The notes beneath the pieces are model-generated. The model saw only the letters and a program-made list of their open reading frames with translations. It was not told where the DNA came from and searched no databases. Source: an uncultured Campylobacter sp. (GTDB lineage: Bacteria > Campylobacterota > Campylobacteria > Campylobacterales > Campylobacteraceae). Taken from it: a DNA stretch of 14,605 bases. Of this stretch, positions 1 to 7,178 are shown one piece after another (within the stretch, counting starts at the first letter, position 1; every line of letters begins with the position of its first letter). Both the position numbers and the translations under genes were made by a program. Where the stretch lies: the NCBI GenBank assembly GCA_937965895.1, contig CALCKS010000239.1, positions 1-14,605 on the forward strand. Direction: 5' to 3'.

Positions 1-43
1 ACGCTACGTAAAGCTGTGCTACTTGCGCTTGTGTTACTGCCAT
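1..43 (-). CDS. N-terminus of a DUF4214-like surface/RTX-type protein (partial)
   Basis: Only the first 14 codons lie in the window; they read MAVTQAQVAQLYVA and run off the left edge. The ATG (43-41) is preceded by AAGGAG at 50-55 with a 6 nt spacer, a strong ribosome binding site. This N-terminus resembles that of DUF4214-domain proteins of Campylobacter, which include S-layer/RTX-type exported proteins and begin with a similar 'MAVTQAQV..LYV' helix. Family knowledge supports a large secreted or surface protein, but the C-terminal part that would show RTX repeats or an export signal is outside the window. The product is therefore inferred from very few residues. The gene has a long upstream leader (see 67-72, 103-159 and 334-339). 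Confidence 0.6.
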   Translation of the reverse strand, partial: MAVTQAQVAQLYVA

Positions 44-66
44 TGAGGACTCCTTGTTTAGTTACG

Positions 67-72
67 GTTATA
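67..72 (-). promoter_or_regulatory. Possible proximal -10 box for the DUF4214-like gene
   Basis: On the minus strand this reads TATAAC, 23 nt before the ATG at 43. It lies downstream of the terminator-like hairpin at 103-159, so it could give a short-leader transcript insulated from upstream transcription. No clear -35 is visible. It is a weaker match than the box at 334-339. Confidence 0.3.
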
Positions 73-102
73 GGTTTAACGTTTTAAATGCGATTTACGA
101 GT

Positions 103-159
103 TTAAAAAATAAGCCCGACTAGGTTTAATTCGCGGGTAGATTGCGGCGCCTAATCGGG
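103..159 (-). terminator. Hairpin plus T-run in the leader (terminator or attenuator candidate)
   Basis: On the minus strand the arms CCCGATTAGG (159-150) and CCTAGTCGGG (124-115) can form a 10 bp stem. One position pairs as G-U in minus-strand RNA but would be a C-A mismatch on the plus strand, which favours the minus-strand transcript. The stem is followed at once by CTTATTTTTT. The loop is long (25 nt), which is unusual for a simple intrinsic terminator. It sits between the -10 box at 334-339 and the start codon at 43. It may end upstream transcription, or act as a regulated attenuator. Confidence 0.45.
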
Positions 160-333
160 TCTAGTTTTAGGATAAAATTTACTGCACCGAAATTATGATC
201 GCTCAAATCTAAACGCAGCAAAAGATACACTTATCTTTAGGCTTTAGCGTTTAAACCGCAAACCTTAATTTTAATGATATTTATAAATTTAACTAGATGC
301 TATAAACTTAAAATCGATTTAAAAAGTTGGGGG

Positions 334-339
334 ATTATA
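334..339 (-). promoter_or_regulatory. Strong -10 box upstream of the DUF4214-like gene
   Basis: The minus strand reads TTTTTTCGCTATAATCCCCC, a good Campylobacter sigma-70 type -10 (TATAAT after a T-run, no -35 needed). It lies 36 bp past the DUF488 stop codon. The nearest downstream minus-strand gene is the one starting at 43, so the leader would be about 280 nt. The rest of 44-375 shows only AT-rich sequence and the hairpin described above; I see no gene in it. Confidence 0.55.
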
Positions 340-375
340 GCGAAAAAATATGAAAAATAAAAGGTAAATTAAATT

Positions 376-738
376 TTACTCCCTGAGTAGTTCTAAAAGT
401 ACCGCAACGTGGCTTAAATTTATATCTTTAGTCGCGGTTAATAGAGCGATTTTGCCGTGCTTTTTTTCTAGAGTTTTTAGCTCGTTCAGCCCTGCCGTCG
501 CCTCTTTATCGGCTAGTTCGGTCTTAAATTTAACTTTAAATTCCTCAAATCTAGCCTCTTTGTCCTCATGAAACCAAGACCTAAGCTCGTTTGACGGAGT
601 AACCGACTTTAGCCATAAAAACGAGCAAAATATCTCCTTTTTCACTCCGCGAGGATAGAGTCTATCGACGAATACGCCGTAAAAATCGCTATTTTCATCG
701 CCTTTTACAAAATCGTAAATTCTGAAAGCCTGAAACAT
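376..738 (-). CDS. DUF488 family protein
   Basis: A 120-residue protein that matches the small DUF488 family in length and pattern. It opens with an RIYD segment, carries the signature VDRLYPRGVKKE (most relatives have VDRLWPRG), then WLKSVTPSNELRSWF, an EEF..KF..EL block, a LLTATKD segment and a C-terminal H-A-V-L-L helix. DUF488 proteins are small soluble proteins without an agreed biochemical role, so no function is assigned. I chose the ATG at 738 because GGGGAG (744-749) lies 5 nt upstream. The open frame extends to a TTG at 759, but that start has no comparable ribosome binding site. The gene is monocistronic by position and divergent from the DUF748 gene. Confidence 0.85.
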   Translation of the reverse strand: MFQAFRIYDFVKGDENSDFYGVFVDRLYPRGVKKEIFCSFLWLKSVTPSNELRSWFHEDKEARFEEFKVKFKTELADKEATAGLNELKTLEKKHGKIALLTATKDINLSHVAVLLELLRE

Positions 739-771
739 TTTTGCTCCCCGGTTTGACAAATTTGATTCCGA

Positions 772-777
772 ATTTTA
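772..777 (-). promoter_or_regulatory. -10 box for the DUF488 gene
   Basis: The minus strand reads TGTAAAAT (TAAAAT at 777-772, with an extended TG). It would place the transcript start about 26 nt before the ATG at 738. No convincing -35 is present, as is common in Campylobacter. Confidence 0.4.
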
Positions 778-975
778 CAGTAAAATCGCTATTTTATCGA
801 CTAGATTTTAAGTTATCTCCGTAGTTTACGGGTGCCAAGTTTTATCAAAAAGAGATCTTGTGCCGTATTTGATTTTTGTTTATTTGCATCAAATATCGGC
901 TTTAATTTTTTAAGAAACGGCGCTAATTTTTCGTATGAGTTTGCCAAAATAACCGCCCTTTAATCAAAATCCTAG

Positions 976-981
976 TAAAAT
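976..981 (+). promoter_or_regulatory. -10 box for the DUF748 gene
   Basis: TAAAAT lies 25 nt before the ATG at 1007, and GAGG (996-999) lies 7 nt before it. The spacing suits a short leader. The match is ordinary in AT-rich DNA, so confidence is moderate. Confidence 0.4.
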
Positions 982-1006
982 TCGCCAAAAAAATCGAGGC
1001 AAATTT

Positions 1007-4000
1007 ATGCAAAAAAGTAAAAAAATCGCTCTTATTATCCTAGGCTCGCTTGCGGGCTTGCTGCTCATCTACACGCTCGCAGGCTTTTTAGGCGTTCCTT
1101 ACGCGCTCAAAAACACCTTGCCCGCAAAGCTAAAAGATATAAACGCGAGCCTTAGCGTAGCGGAGGCTAAATTTAACCCCTTTACCTTCGAGCTAAACGT
1201 CACACGCCCTGAGTTAAACACGACCGCACCGCTTTTTAGCGCGGAGCAAATCGACGTCAAGCTTAAGCCTTTTTCGCTATTTAACAAGCTCGCGGAGGTT
1301 GATATCTTGCGCCTTGAGAGTCCAAGCGTAAATATCGCTAGAGATAAAAACGGCACGCTAAATTTGGCCGCGTTTTTAGGCGAGTCAAACGCTACTAGCA
1401 CCGAAAATAACGAAACTAGCAGCATAAATTTCGCCCTAAACAGCACAAAGATAATCGGCGGCTCGTTTGCCTACTCGGACGAGAGTTTAAAACAGCCTTT
1501 TAGCGCCAAATTTGAGGGCATAAACTACGAAATTTCAGGCATAAATACCGAGCAAAATAGCGCGGGCAAGCACGTTTTCGACGCAAACTCCACGCTAGCG
1601 CAAAAGCTAGACTGGCAGGGCGGCATCGACCTTGCGCCGCTTCGAGTTTACGGCGAGCTTAGCCTAAAGGACTTTAACGTCCGCCCCGTCGCTCTTAGCT
1701 TCATCGACACGCAAGATCTGCGCATAAACGGCGCGCTCATAAACGCAAAAACTAGCTACGAACTAAGCGCGGACGGCGGCGTTATCAAGGCTGCATTAAA
1801 AAACGCCGCTTTAAATTTAAAGTCGTTTGAAGCGCAACTTGATGGGCAAAATTTGAGCCTAGAGGAGCTTGATTTGCCGAGCATCGAGATAAGTGCCGAT
1901 GCTAGCGAAAAAAGGAGCTTCGCGGCCGATATCGGCGAGATAAAATTTAAAAACACGAGCTTTAAAGGCGAGGCGCAGGCAAATTTAAACAGTCTAAATT
2001 TAAGCGGCGTCGCTTTGAAGGCGGATATGAATGAAAAAGGCGATATAAACGCGTCTGCAGCGCTAAAAACCCTAGGCGTTAGCGGGATAAATTTGACCGA
2101 AAAAAGCTTCGGCGAGATAAAGCTAAAAGACACAAACGCAAGCGAGCTGGGCGCGAAAATAAACGGGCAAAATATCGCAGCTAGCCTAAAAAATTTAACT
2201 CTTAGCGCCGCCTCCGCCCCGGTCGGTAAAAACGGCGCGGCAAGCCTAGAAAAGCTCGTTATAAACGCGCCTAAATTTACGCTGGAAAATAACGCCAGCA
2301 CGGCTTCTATCGGCGAAATAAAAGCTCAGAAAATCGCGCTAAAAACTAAAAATAAAGAGATCGCCGCCGTCGCTGAAATAGGCGTGAAGGACGCAGATCT
2401 AGATCTAGCCAAAACGGCGCTTCGTATCGAAAGCGTCAGCATAAATAAACCTAAATTTGCAACCGATATAAAAGAAAACGGCGAACTTAGCGCTATTAGC
2501 GAGCTCGGCTTAAACGGCGAAAAAGCCTCCGCAAAAAAATCAAGTGCGAAAAAACCTGCCAAATCTCAAAAAGCGGTAGAAAAAACCGCCGCGAAAAAGA
2601 GTAAAAAAACCGAGCAAAAAAGCGCTCAAAATACAAAGAGCGAATTTAAATTTAATGTCAAAAATGTTGCAGTTACGGGTGCAGATATCGGCGTGACGCA
2701 TATATTCGAGGGGCAAAAGATAGCGCACAAATTTGACGGACTAAATATAAATTTGCAAAATATCAGCGAAAATTTAGCTGCGCCCGTAAGCGCCAAAATC
2801 GACATGAAAAGCTCGCAAAAGCTAAATTTAGCCATCAGCGGTAAAATCATGCCAGAGCCCCTAAATATCGAGGCGGACGTGAAGCTAAACGACGCAAATT
2901 TGCCTCACTACTTCGCCTACGCTAAAAACTATCTGGACGCGAGCCTAAAAAGCGGCGAGCTAAACGCCGAGCTAAGCGTAAAATACGCCGCGGACGCCTC
3001 GGTAAGCGGCAAAGCAAACATCGCAAATATCGAGCTTGCGGACGGCTCTGGCGATAAGGTTTTTGCCTTTAAAAACCTCAAACTATCTAAAATTTCGTTT
3101 GCGAAAAATTTCTTAAATTTAGAGCGCGTGACTCTGAGCGCGCCGTTTTTAAAGACGCACCTAAATAAAGAGCGCGAATTTAACCTAAGTCGCCTCGTGA
3201 AAAAGAGTGGGAGCAAAAGCACGCAAAATGCGGACGCAAAACAAACCGCTTCTAAAAACGAAAAACCTACCGAGGCCGCAAAACAGCAGAAAAAAGAGGG
3301 CGAGTTTGACTTCGCTATCAAAAACATCCTCATAGAAAACGGCGACGTAGACTTCTCCGACGCGTCGCTATTTATGCCGTTTGCAACTAAGATCACCAAG
3401 CTAGAAGGCGTGCTGATGGACATCGATAGCACTCGCCCGACGATGGGTACGTTTGAGGGCGTAGTCGGCAAGAGCGGCTTTAGCAAGATCGGACTTAAGC
3501 TGCTGCCGTATGATCCTAAAAAGAGCACGGAGGTTAAATTTAGCTTTAAAGACATCGATCTAGTCGACGTGACGCCATATAGCGGACAGTTTTTGGGCTA
3601 CAAGATAGAAAAAGGCAAGTTAAATTTGACCCTAAACTACGATGTTAAGGACTCTAAGCTAAACGGCAGCAACGTCGTAAATCTAGACACGCTCACGCTT
3701 GGCGAAAAGGTCGAGTCTAAGGACGCGGTAAACCTGCCCCTATCGCTTGCCATCTCGATCCTGAGTGATCAAAACAACCAGATAAACATTGACCTACCGG
3801 TGGAGGGCGATCTAAATGACCCTGATTTTAAATACGGCGGCATCGTCTGGGAAGCTGTAAAGAAGCTATTTGCCGACATCACGCTGGCTCCGTTTAGATT
3901 TTTGGGTAATATGCTCGGACTAAGTAGCAAGGATCTAAACACTATTGACTTTATGCCTGCAAATGCCGAGCTCATCGTATCTGAGCAGGCTAAAATAGCT

Positions 4001-4396
4001 GATTTTATCAAGCTAACGACGGCAAAGCCTAAGATGAAACTAAGCATCACGCCTGCTTACTCGGACGTGGACATAACGGCTCTAAAAAATGCGAAACTAA
4101 ACGAAAAAATAAGCCAAACGATGAATCAAACAGGTAAGGACTACGCAGGAGCACTCGCATCGCTGGCTCCAAAAGAAAAAAGTACCGACGAAAAGGTGCT
4201 GAGAGAGGCCGCATTAAAAGACATCGAGGTGAAAAAAGAGCAGCTGCTGGAACTTGCTAACGCAAGAGCTCAGGCTATCAAGGCAGCCCTAGCGCAGGCG
4301 GGACTGGCCGAGGATAGGATGACTGTCAAAAAGCCTGAAAAAACGGACGTCAAGCAGGGCGAATACTCAAGCGTGATGATGGGCGTGGCTGACTAA
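1007..4396 (+). CDS. DUF748 / AsmA-like envelope protein
   Basis: A very long protein (1129 residues) with an N-terminal membrane anchor (about residues 7-28, preceded by KSKK) and a large, presumably periplasmic remainder. The DUF748 core lies in the C-terminal third: GYKIEKGKLNL near 864, LTLGEKVESKDAVNLPLSLA near 895, then the IDLPVEGDLNDPDF segment, the GGIVW..V segment and a final helical region. DUF748 proteins belong to the AsmA/TamB/YhdP-like group of long beta-rich envelope proteins, some of which help move lipids between membranes; that role here is inference. Three segments start alike at about 140, 546 and 766 (hydrophobic strand, 'G' turn, F/Y-rich strand), each after a polar linker. 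The linkers at 505-545 and 732-765 are rich in Lys, Ala and Ser. GAGG 7 nt upstream supports the start. It is not evidently co-transcribed with a neighbour. Confidence 0.85.
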   Translation: MQKSKKIALIILGSLAGLLLIYTLAGFLGVPYALKNTLPAKLKDINASLSVAEAKFNPFTFELNVTRPELNTTAPLFSAEQIDVKLKPFSLFNKLAEVDILRLESPSVNIARDKNGTLNLAAFLGESNATSTENNETSSINFALNSTKIIGGSFAYSDESLKQPFSAKFEGINYEISGINTEQNSAGKHVFDANSTLAQKLDWQGGIDLAPLRVYGELSLKDFNVRPVALSFIDTQDLRINGALINAKTSYELSADGGVIKAALKNAALNLKSFEAQLDGQNLSLEELDLPSIEISADASEKRSFAADIGEIKFKNTSFKGEAQANLNSLNLSGVALKADMNEKGDINASAALKTLGVSGINLTEKSFGEIKLKDTNASELGAKINGQNIAASLKNLTLSAASAPVGKNGAASLEKLVINAPKFTLENNASTASIGEIKAQKIALKTKNKEIAAVAEIGVKDADLDLAKTALRIESVSINKPKFATDIKENGELSAISELGLNGEKASAKKSSAKKPAKSQKAVEKTAAKKSKKTEQKSAQNTKSEFKFNVKNVAVTGADIGVTHIFEGQKIAHKFDGLNINLQNISENLAAPVSAKIDMKSSQKLNLAISGKIMPEPLNIEADVKLNDANLPHYFAYAKNYLDASLKSGELNAELSVKYAADASVSGKANIANIELADGSGDKVFAFKNLKLSKISFAKNFLNLERVTLSAPFLKTHLNKEREFNLSRLVKKSGSKSTQNADAKQTASKNEKPTEAAKQQKKEGEFDFAIKNILIENGDVDFSDASLFMPFATKITKLEGVLMDIDSTRPTMGTFEGVVGKSGFSKIGLKLLPYDPKKSTEVKFSFKDIDLVDVTPYSGQFLGYKIEKGKLNLTLNYDVKDSKLNGSNVVNLDTLTLGEKVESKDAVNLPLSLAISILSDQNNQINIDLPVEGDLNDPDFKYGGIVWEAVKKLFADITLAPFRFLGNMLGLSSKDLNTIDFMPANAELIVSEQAKIADFIKLTTAKPKMKLSITPAYSDVDITALKNAKLNEKISQTMNQTGKDYAGALASLAPKEKSTDEKVLREAALKDIEVKKEQLLELANARAQAIKAALAQAGLAEDRMTVKKPEKTDVKQGEYSSVMMGVAD

Positions 4397-4453
4397 ATTT
4401 GAGTATCCGCGGCCTTTGTCGTATGGTTTTGCTTGATTTTGAGTGCGTAATCG

Positions 4454-4494
4454 TTTATCCGCTTTGCTTACGCGAAGAGCATTTTGCGGATAAA
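4454..4494 (+). repeat. Two-part inverted repeat after the DUF748 gene
   Basis: TTTATCCGC (4454-4462) and GCGGATAAA (4486-4494) are perfect 9 bp inverted arms. Within the spacer, CTTTGC (4462-4467) pairs with GCGAAG (4472-4477, one G-U) around the loop TTAC. The result is a stacked hairpin with a bulge. No T-run follows, so it is not a standard terminator. It could be a 3' UTR structure or a protein site. Confidence 0.45.
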
Positions 4495-4823
4495 TTTGCA
4501 AATTTGACACACCAAGACACGCACCGCAAAAATGCTAAATTTGATTTAGTCAAATTTGACGCCAAGCTCTAGCAAAGCTTCAATTGCACGTTTTCAGGAT
4601 TGCAGTTTTTAAGGCCAAATTTGACGCGAGATAAATTCGCGATATTTTAAAGCTAGAGGTCAAATTTGTCTCAAAAATAGCTCTATTAAAACAGTCGGCA
4701 CCGTATAACTTTTAAAAAGATTAGTTCGTCGGTAGCCCGAGTTAGCGCGCCAAAAACTGAAATTTGAGCCGACAAAAGATAAAATTTATCCGCAAAAATC
4801 TACGAATTTAAGTTTTAGTTCGG

Positions 4824-4829
4824 TAAAAT
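4824..4829 (+). promoter_or_regulatory. -10 box for prs
   Basis: GGTAAAATTAG: TAAAAT lies 30 nt before the prs ATG, after a T-rich stretch typical of Campylobacter promoters. The ribosome binding site AAAGG is at 4846-4850. Confidence 0.5.
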
Positions 4830-4859
4830 TAGATAAAAATTTTATAAAGGTCAATCGTT

Positions 4860-5789
4860 ATGAGAGGTTACAAAATCTTTTCGGGCACCGCAAATCCGGC
4901 ATTTTCAAAGAAAATTTCACACTATTTATCGCTTCCGCTTAGCGAAGCTACGATCAAGCGCTTTAGTGACGGCGAGATCAGCGTGCAGATCGGCGAGAGC
5001 GTGCGCGGCAAGGATATTTTTATCATCCAGCCTACCTGCGCGCCTGCAAACGTAAATTTGATGGAGCTTTTGATCCTAACCGACGCGCTTAAGCGCAGCT
5101 CGGCTAGCTCGATAACGGCTGTGGTGCCGTATTTCGGCTATGCGCGCCAAGACCGCAAAGCCGCTCCTCGCGTGCCTATCACGGCAAAGCTCGTGGCAAA
5201 TATGATGCAAACGGCGGGCATCGACCGCGTCGTCACGATCGATCTTCATGCGGGCCAAATTCAGGGCTTTTTCGACATCCCGGTCGATAACCTCTATGGC
5301 TCGATCATCTTTAACGACCACATCAAAAACAAAAATCTCAAAAATCCTATCATCGCTAGTCCCGACATCGGAGGCGTCGCGCGCGCTAGAAGCGTCGCAA
5401 AAGCCCTAAATCTCGACATCGTCATTGTCGATAAACGCCGCGAAAAAGCTAACGAGAGCGAAGTAATGAACGTGATCGGCGACGTGGCGGGCAAGGACGT
5501 GATCTTGGTCGATGATATGATCGATACGGGCGGCACGATAGTAAAGGCGGCTAAAGTCTTTAAAGAGCGCGGCGCAACCTCCGTGATGGCGTGCTGCACG
5601 CATGCGGTGCTTTCTGGCAAAGCATACGAAAACCTCGCAGATAGCGCGCTAGACGAGCTAGTGGTGACAGACACGATACCGCTTCGCGAAGAAAACGAGA
5701 AGATAAAAGTGCTCAGCGTCGCTCCGATTTTCGGCGAAGTGATCAGACGCGTGTATCATAACGAAAGCGTAAATTCGCTATTTGACTGA
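4860..5789 (+). CDS. prs: Ribose-phosphate pyrophosphokinase (PRPP synthetase)
   Basis: Makes 5-phosphoribosyl-1-pyrophosphate from ribose-5-phosphate and ATP in the cytoplasm; PRPP feeds purine, pyrimidine, NAD, histidine and tryptophan synthesis. At 309 residues it has the usual bacterial class I length. Visible motifs are the catalytic loop YARQDRK (94-100), the metal-binding DLH (128-130), the catalytic lysine region VDKRR (190-194) and the PRPP-binding signature VDDMIDTGGT (217-226). The N-terminal FSGTANP and FSDGEISVQI segments are also typical. The ATG at 4860 has AAAGG 9 nt upstream. The gene appears to be transcribed alone, from the -10 at 4824-4829 to the terminator at 5827-5855. 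No truncation or odd residue is seen. Confidence 0.98.
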   Translation: MRGYKIFSGTANPAFSKKISHYLSLPLSEATIKRFSDGEISVQIGESVRGKDIFIIQPTCAPANVNLMELLILTDALKRSSASSITAVVPYFGYARQDRKAAPRVPITAKLVANMMQTAGIDRVVTIDLHAGQIQGFFDIPVDNLYGSIIFNDHIKNKNLKNPIIASPDIGGVARARSVAKALNLDIVIVDKRREKANESEVMNVIGDVAGKDVILVDDMIDTGGTIVKAAKVFKERGATSVMACCTHAVLSGKAYENLADSALDELVVTDTIPLREENEKIKVLSVAPIFGEVIRRVYHNESVNSLFD

Positions 5790-5826
5790 TTTTAGGCGGC
5801 GCTTTGGTCTAAAAATTACCCCTTGG

Positions 5827-5855
5827 CGGCGTATGCGGCAAGCGTGCGCCGTTTT
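5827..5855 (+). terminator. Rho-independent terminator of prs
   Basis: CGGCGTATGC (5827-5836) pairs with GCGTGCGCCG (5842-5851) over 10 bp with two G-U wobbles around a GGCAA loop, followed by TTTT. It starts 38 nt after the prs stop codon. The wobbles pair only in plus-strand RNA, which fits prs. Confidence 0.75.
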
Positions 5856-6240
5856 AAATTTATGCCTATCCTTTTGAGATATCAAATCTAACTCCCGATT
5901 TACAACCCGAAAATTCAAATCAATTTTGGTTTATGCCGTAAAGATATGGGTCGTGCCGATCAAATTTAACTGCGTCAAATTTGCTTATAAAGGACTGAAA
6001 CTAAACGTAACTTTTCACGTTTTTTTCACGGAGTGAAAAGTGAAATAATTTATATTATTTTGGTTAATTTTGTAATCTTAAATTTAATCCCTAAAGCCCT
6101 TAAAATCGGCATTTATCGCTAAAATAGAACTTAAATTTATATAGCTTTAAATTTGAGGGAATTTTGAAATAAAACTTAATGATAAAGGCGAAATTTAAAA
6201 GTTATTCACATGCGGCACGGCGGTAAAATTTGAATCGAAA
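5856..6240. other. Non-coding gap between convergent prs and yqhA
   Basis: Only very short reading frames without ribosome binding sites are present. The notable content is the nested inverted repeat at 6010-6041 and, right after it, AAATAAT-TTAT-ATTATTT (6043-6060). The rest is AT-rich with scattered CAAATTT words. Both flanking genes have their own terminators, so this stretch is not needed as a 3' UTR of either. Confidence 0.5.
6010..6041. repeat. Nested inverted repeat, TTTTCAC / GTGAAAA
   Basis: ACTTTTCAC (6010-6018) is the exact reverse complement of GTGAAAAGT (6033-6041). A second TTTTCAC (6023-6029) pairs with GTGAAAA (6033-6039) across a 3 nt gap, and a further GTGAAAT overlaps the end. 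Two direct copies thus face two inverted copies. This may be an operator with paired half-sites or alternative RNA hairpins; the sequence does not decide. Confidence 0.5.
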
Positions 6241-6270
6241 TTTAAAAAGCGAGCCCGAAGCCAAGCTCGC
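6241..6270 (-). terminator. Rho-independent terminator of the yqhA-like gene
   Basis: On the minus strand GCGAGCTTG (6270-6262) pairs with CGGGCTCGC (6257-6249) over 9 bp, including two U-G wobbles, around a GCTT loop. It is followed by TTTTTAAA. It begins 8 nt after the stop codon at 6279-6281. The wobbles fit minus-strand RNA. Confidence 0.75.
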
Positions 6271-6278
6271 AAAAGGCC

Positions 6279-6782
6279 TCAGTGTTCGCCTTTGTGCAGG
6301 AAATAAAGTCCCAAACAAAGCGCCAAAATCGAGGCCGCGAGATAGGTCATCTCAAGCGGAGTGGTGAAATTTGCGTGCAAAACGCGTTGGAAAAAGTTAA
6401 CGATAAGCACCATGATGATGACTTTGCCCAGTTTATCCTTGAGCTCGTCGAGCGAGTGCACCTCGAGGACTTTGCTCTGTTTGGACTGCTTGAGCTCCTC
6501 GATCTCGGAGATAAACAGCTCGTAAATGCCGAAACTAAAGATGTAAAGCACGAGCGCCATGAGGTAGAGGTCGATCGCGCCCACGATCTTGCCGACGACG
6601 TCGGAGTGGAAGTTCTCCGGGTGAAAATCGCCGAAAAAGTAGTGATAAACGGCGACGAATACCTTGCCTACGTCGTAGCTGGCGATGACGAAAAGCACGA
6701 TCGCGCCAAGCAAGCCGAACACTACTGGCAGGAGTGTGAAGTTGTTGCTAAAGAGTAGGATTTTTTCAAAAGCTCTACGCAT
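6279..6782 (-). CDS. YqhA / UPF0114 family inner-membrane protein
   Basis: A 167-residue membrane protein of the UPF0114 (YqhA) family. Four hydrophobic segments are visible at about residues 15-36, 65-90, 119-135 and 144-162. Between segments 2 and 3 lies a charged stretch with the family-like pattern YELFIS-E near 87-93, a Lys-rich linker, then a leucine/lysine helix (LDELKDKLGK). The acidic/polar loop between segments 1 and 2 is His- and Phe-rich. The family's function is not established, so none is given. The ATG at 6782 has AAGGAA (6787-6792) just upstream and a -10 box at 6815-6820. The gene has its own terminator, so it is probably monocistronic, convergent with prs. C-terminal HKGEH is a short His-containing tail. 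Confidence 0.8.
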   Translation of the reverse strand: MRRAFEKILLFSNNFTLLPVVFGLLGAIVLFVIASYDVGKVFVAVYHYFFGDFHPENFHSDVVGKIVGAIDLYLMALVLYIFSFGIYELFISEIEELKQSKQSKVLEVHSLDELKDKLGKVIIMVLIVNFFQRVLHANFTTPLEMTYLAASILALCLGLYFLHKGEH

Positions 6783-6814
6783 TAATTTCCTTTTTTTAAA
6801 AATAAAACGCGTAT

Positions 6815-6820
6815 TTTATA
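6815..6820 (-). promoter_or_regulatory. -10 box for the yqhA-like gene
   Basis: The minus strand reads ATTATAAAATACG, with TATAAA at 6820-6815, 32 nt before the ATG. It is a good Campylobacter-type -10 without a clear -35. Confidence 0.5.
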
Positions 6821-7178
6821 ATATTTTCCTTAAAGCTAGGGCGTGGATTTGGGTCGGCGCGTGCGGTTTGGGTTGTTATCGGGCGGGGTTAAATTTGAGT
6901 TTCGCGCGGTTTATAATGCCCTTTTAGACGAGCCGCGGCCGATTGACGGGCGAGTCAAATTTGAGTTTATTAAATTTGATTGCGTAAATTTGACGGTACT
7001 GTTTGCTTGCGGCGATTTGCGCCGTAAAGATGCTGGTAAATTTAAGCGTCAAATTTAAAAAGCTAGTAGAAAATTCGTATCGGAAAAACTCGATTTTATA
7101 TTTTAAGATAATCAAATTTTAGCCGAATTTACGCCAAATAAAAGCGCAAATTCGGCAAAATTAAAAAATGCGGGCAGG
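6821..7178. other. Non-coding gap between asd and the yqhA-like gene
   Basis: I see no credible gene. The left part (6841-6950) is unusually G-rich on the plus strand. A plus-strand TATAAT at 6912-6917 could be a promoter pointing towards the 3' end of asd. The palindrome TCAAATTTGA is at 6955-6964, a small CGGCG/CGCCG hairpin is at 7010-7024, and the long asd 3' hairpin is at 7115-7162. Confidence 0.5.
7115..7162 (-). terminator. Long 3' hairpin downstream of asd
   Basis: In minus-strand RNA, GCCGAATTTGCGC (7156-7144) pairs with GCGTAAATTCGGC (7134-7122) as a continuous 13 bp stem with one G-U. Outside it AATTTT and AAAATT add about 6 bp past a one-base bulge. The loop is 9 nt and T-rich. 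The pairing is better on the minus strand, so it belongs to the asd transcript. No proper T-run follows, so it may protect or process the 3' end rather than terminate. A T6 run (7168-7163) lies just upstream of it. Confidence 0.5.

Larger units (their letters stand above)
4397..4859. other. 463 bp non-coding gap rich in TCAAATTTGA-type words
   Basis: No credible gene on either strand. It holds the inverted repeat at 4454-4494; an 8 bp repeat AAATTTGA/TCAAATTT (4537-4544 and 4550-4557) whose right arm is part of a perfect palindrome TCAAATTTGA (4550-4559); a small CGCGA/TCGCG repeat (4625-4641); and the prs promoter. The AAATTTGA word recurs many times. I see no U-rich terminator for the DUF748 gene. 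Confidence 0.6.

Noticed and set aside
739..759. Upstream TTG start for the DUF488 gene (7 extra residues)
   Set aside because: GGGGAG sits 5 nt before the ATG at 738, inside this stretch, while the TTG has no comparable site, and family members start near the R-I-Y-D segment.
2533..2609. Phase-variable homopolymer in the DUF748 gene
   Set aside because: The A7 runs (2533-2539, 2603-2609) are short and reflect Lys codons; Campylobacter phase variation usually uses longer G/C tracts, none of which is seen.
2929..3555. 208-codon minus-strand frame inside the DUF748 gene
   Set aside because: Ser/Leu/Phe-rich shadow typical of the strand opposite a long coding region; the plus-strand product shows clear family motifs.
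6282..6758. 158-codon plus-strand frame opposite the yqhA-like gene
   Set aside because: Charged, low-hydrophobicity shadow of a membrane gene; the minus-strand product matches a family, has a ribosome binding site, promoter and terminator.
6843..7058. 71-codon plus-strand frame (GTG start) in the asd-yqhA gap
   Set aside because: No ribosome binding site at proper spacing, no recognisable domain, and it spans common AAATTTGA words.
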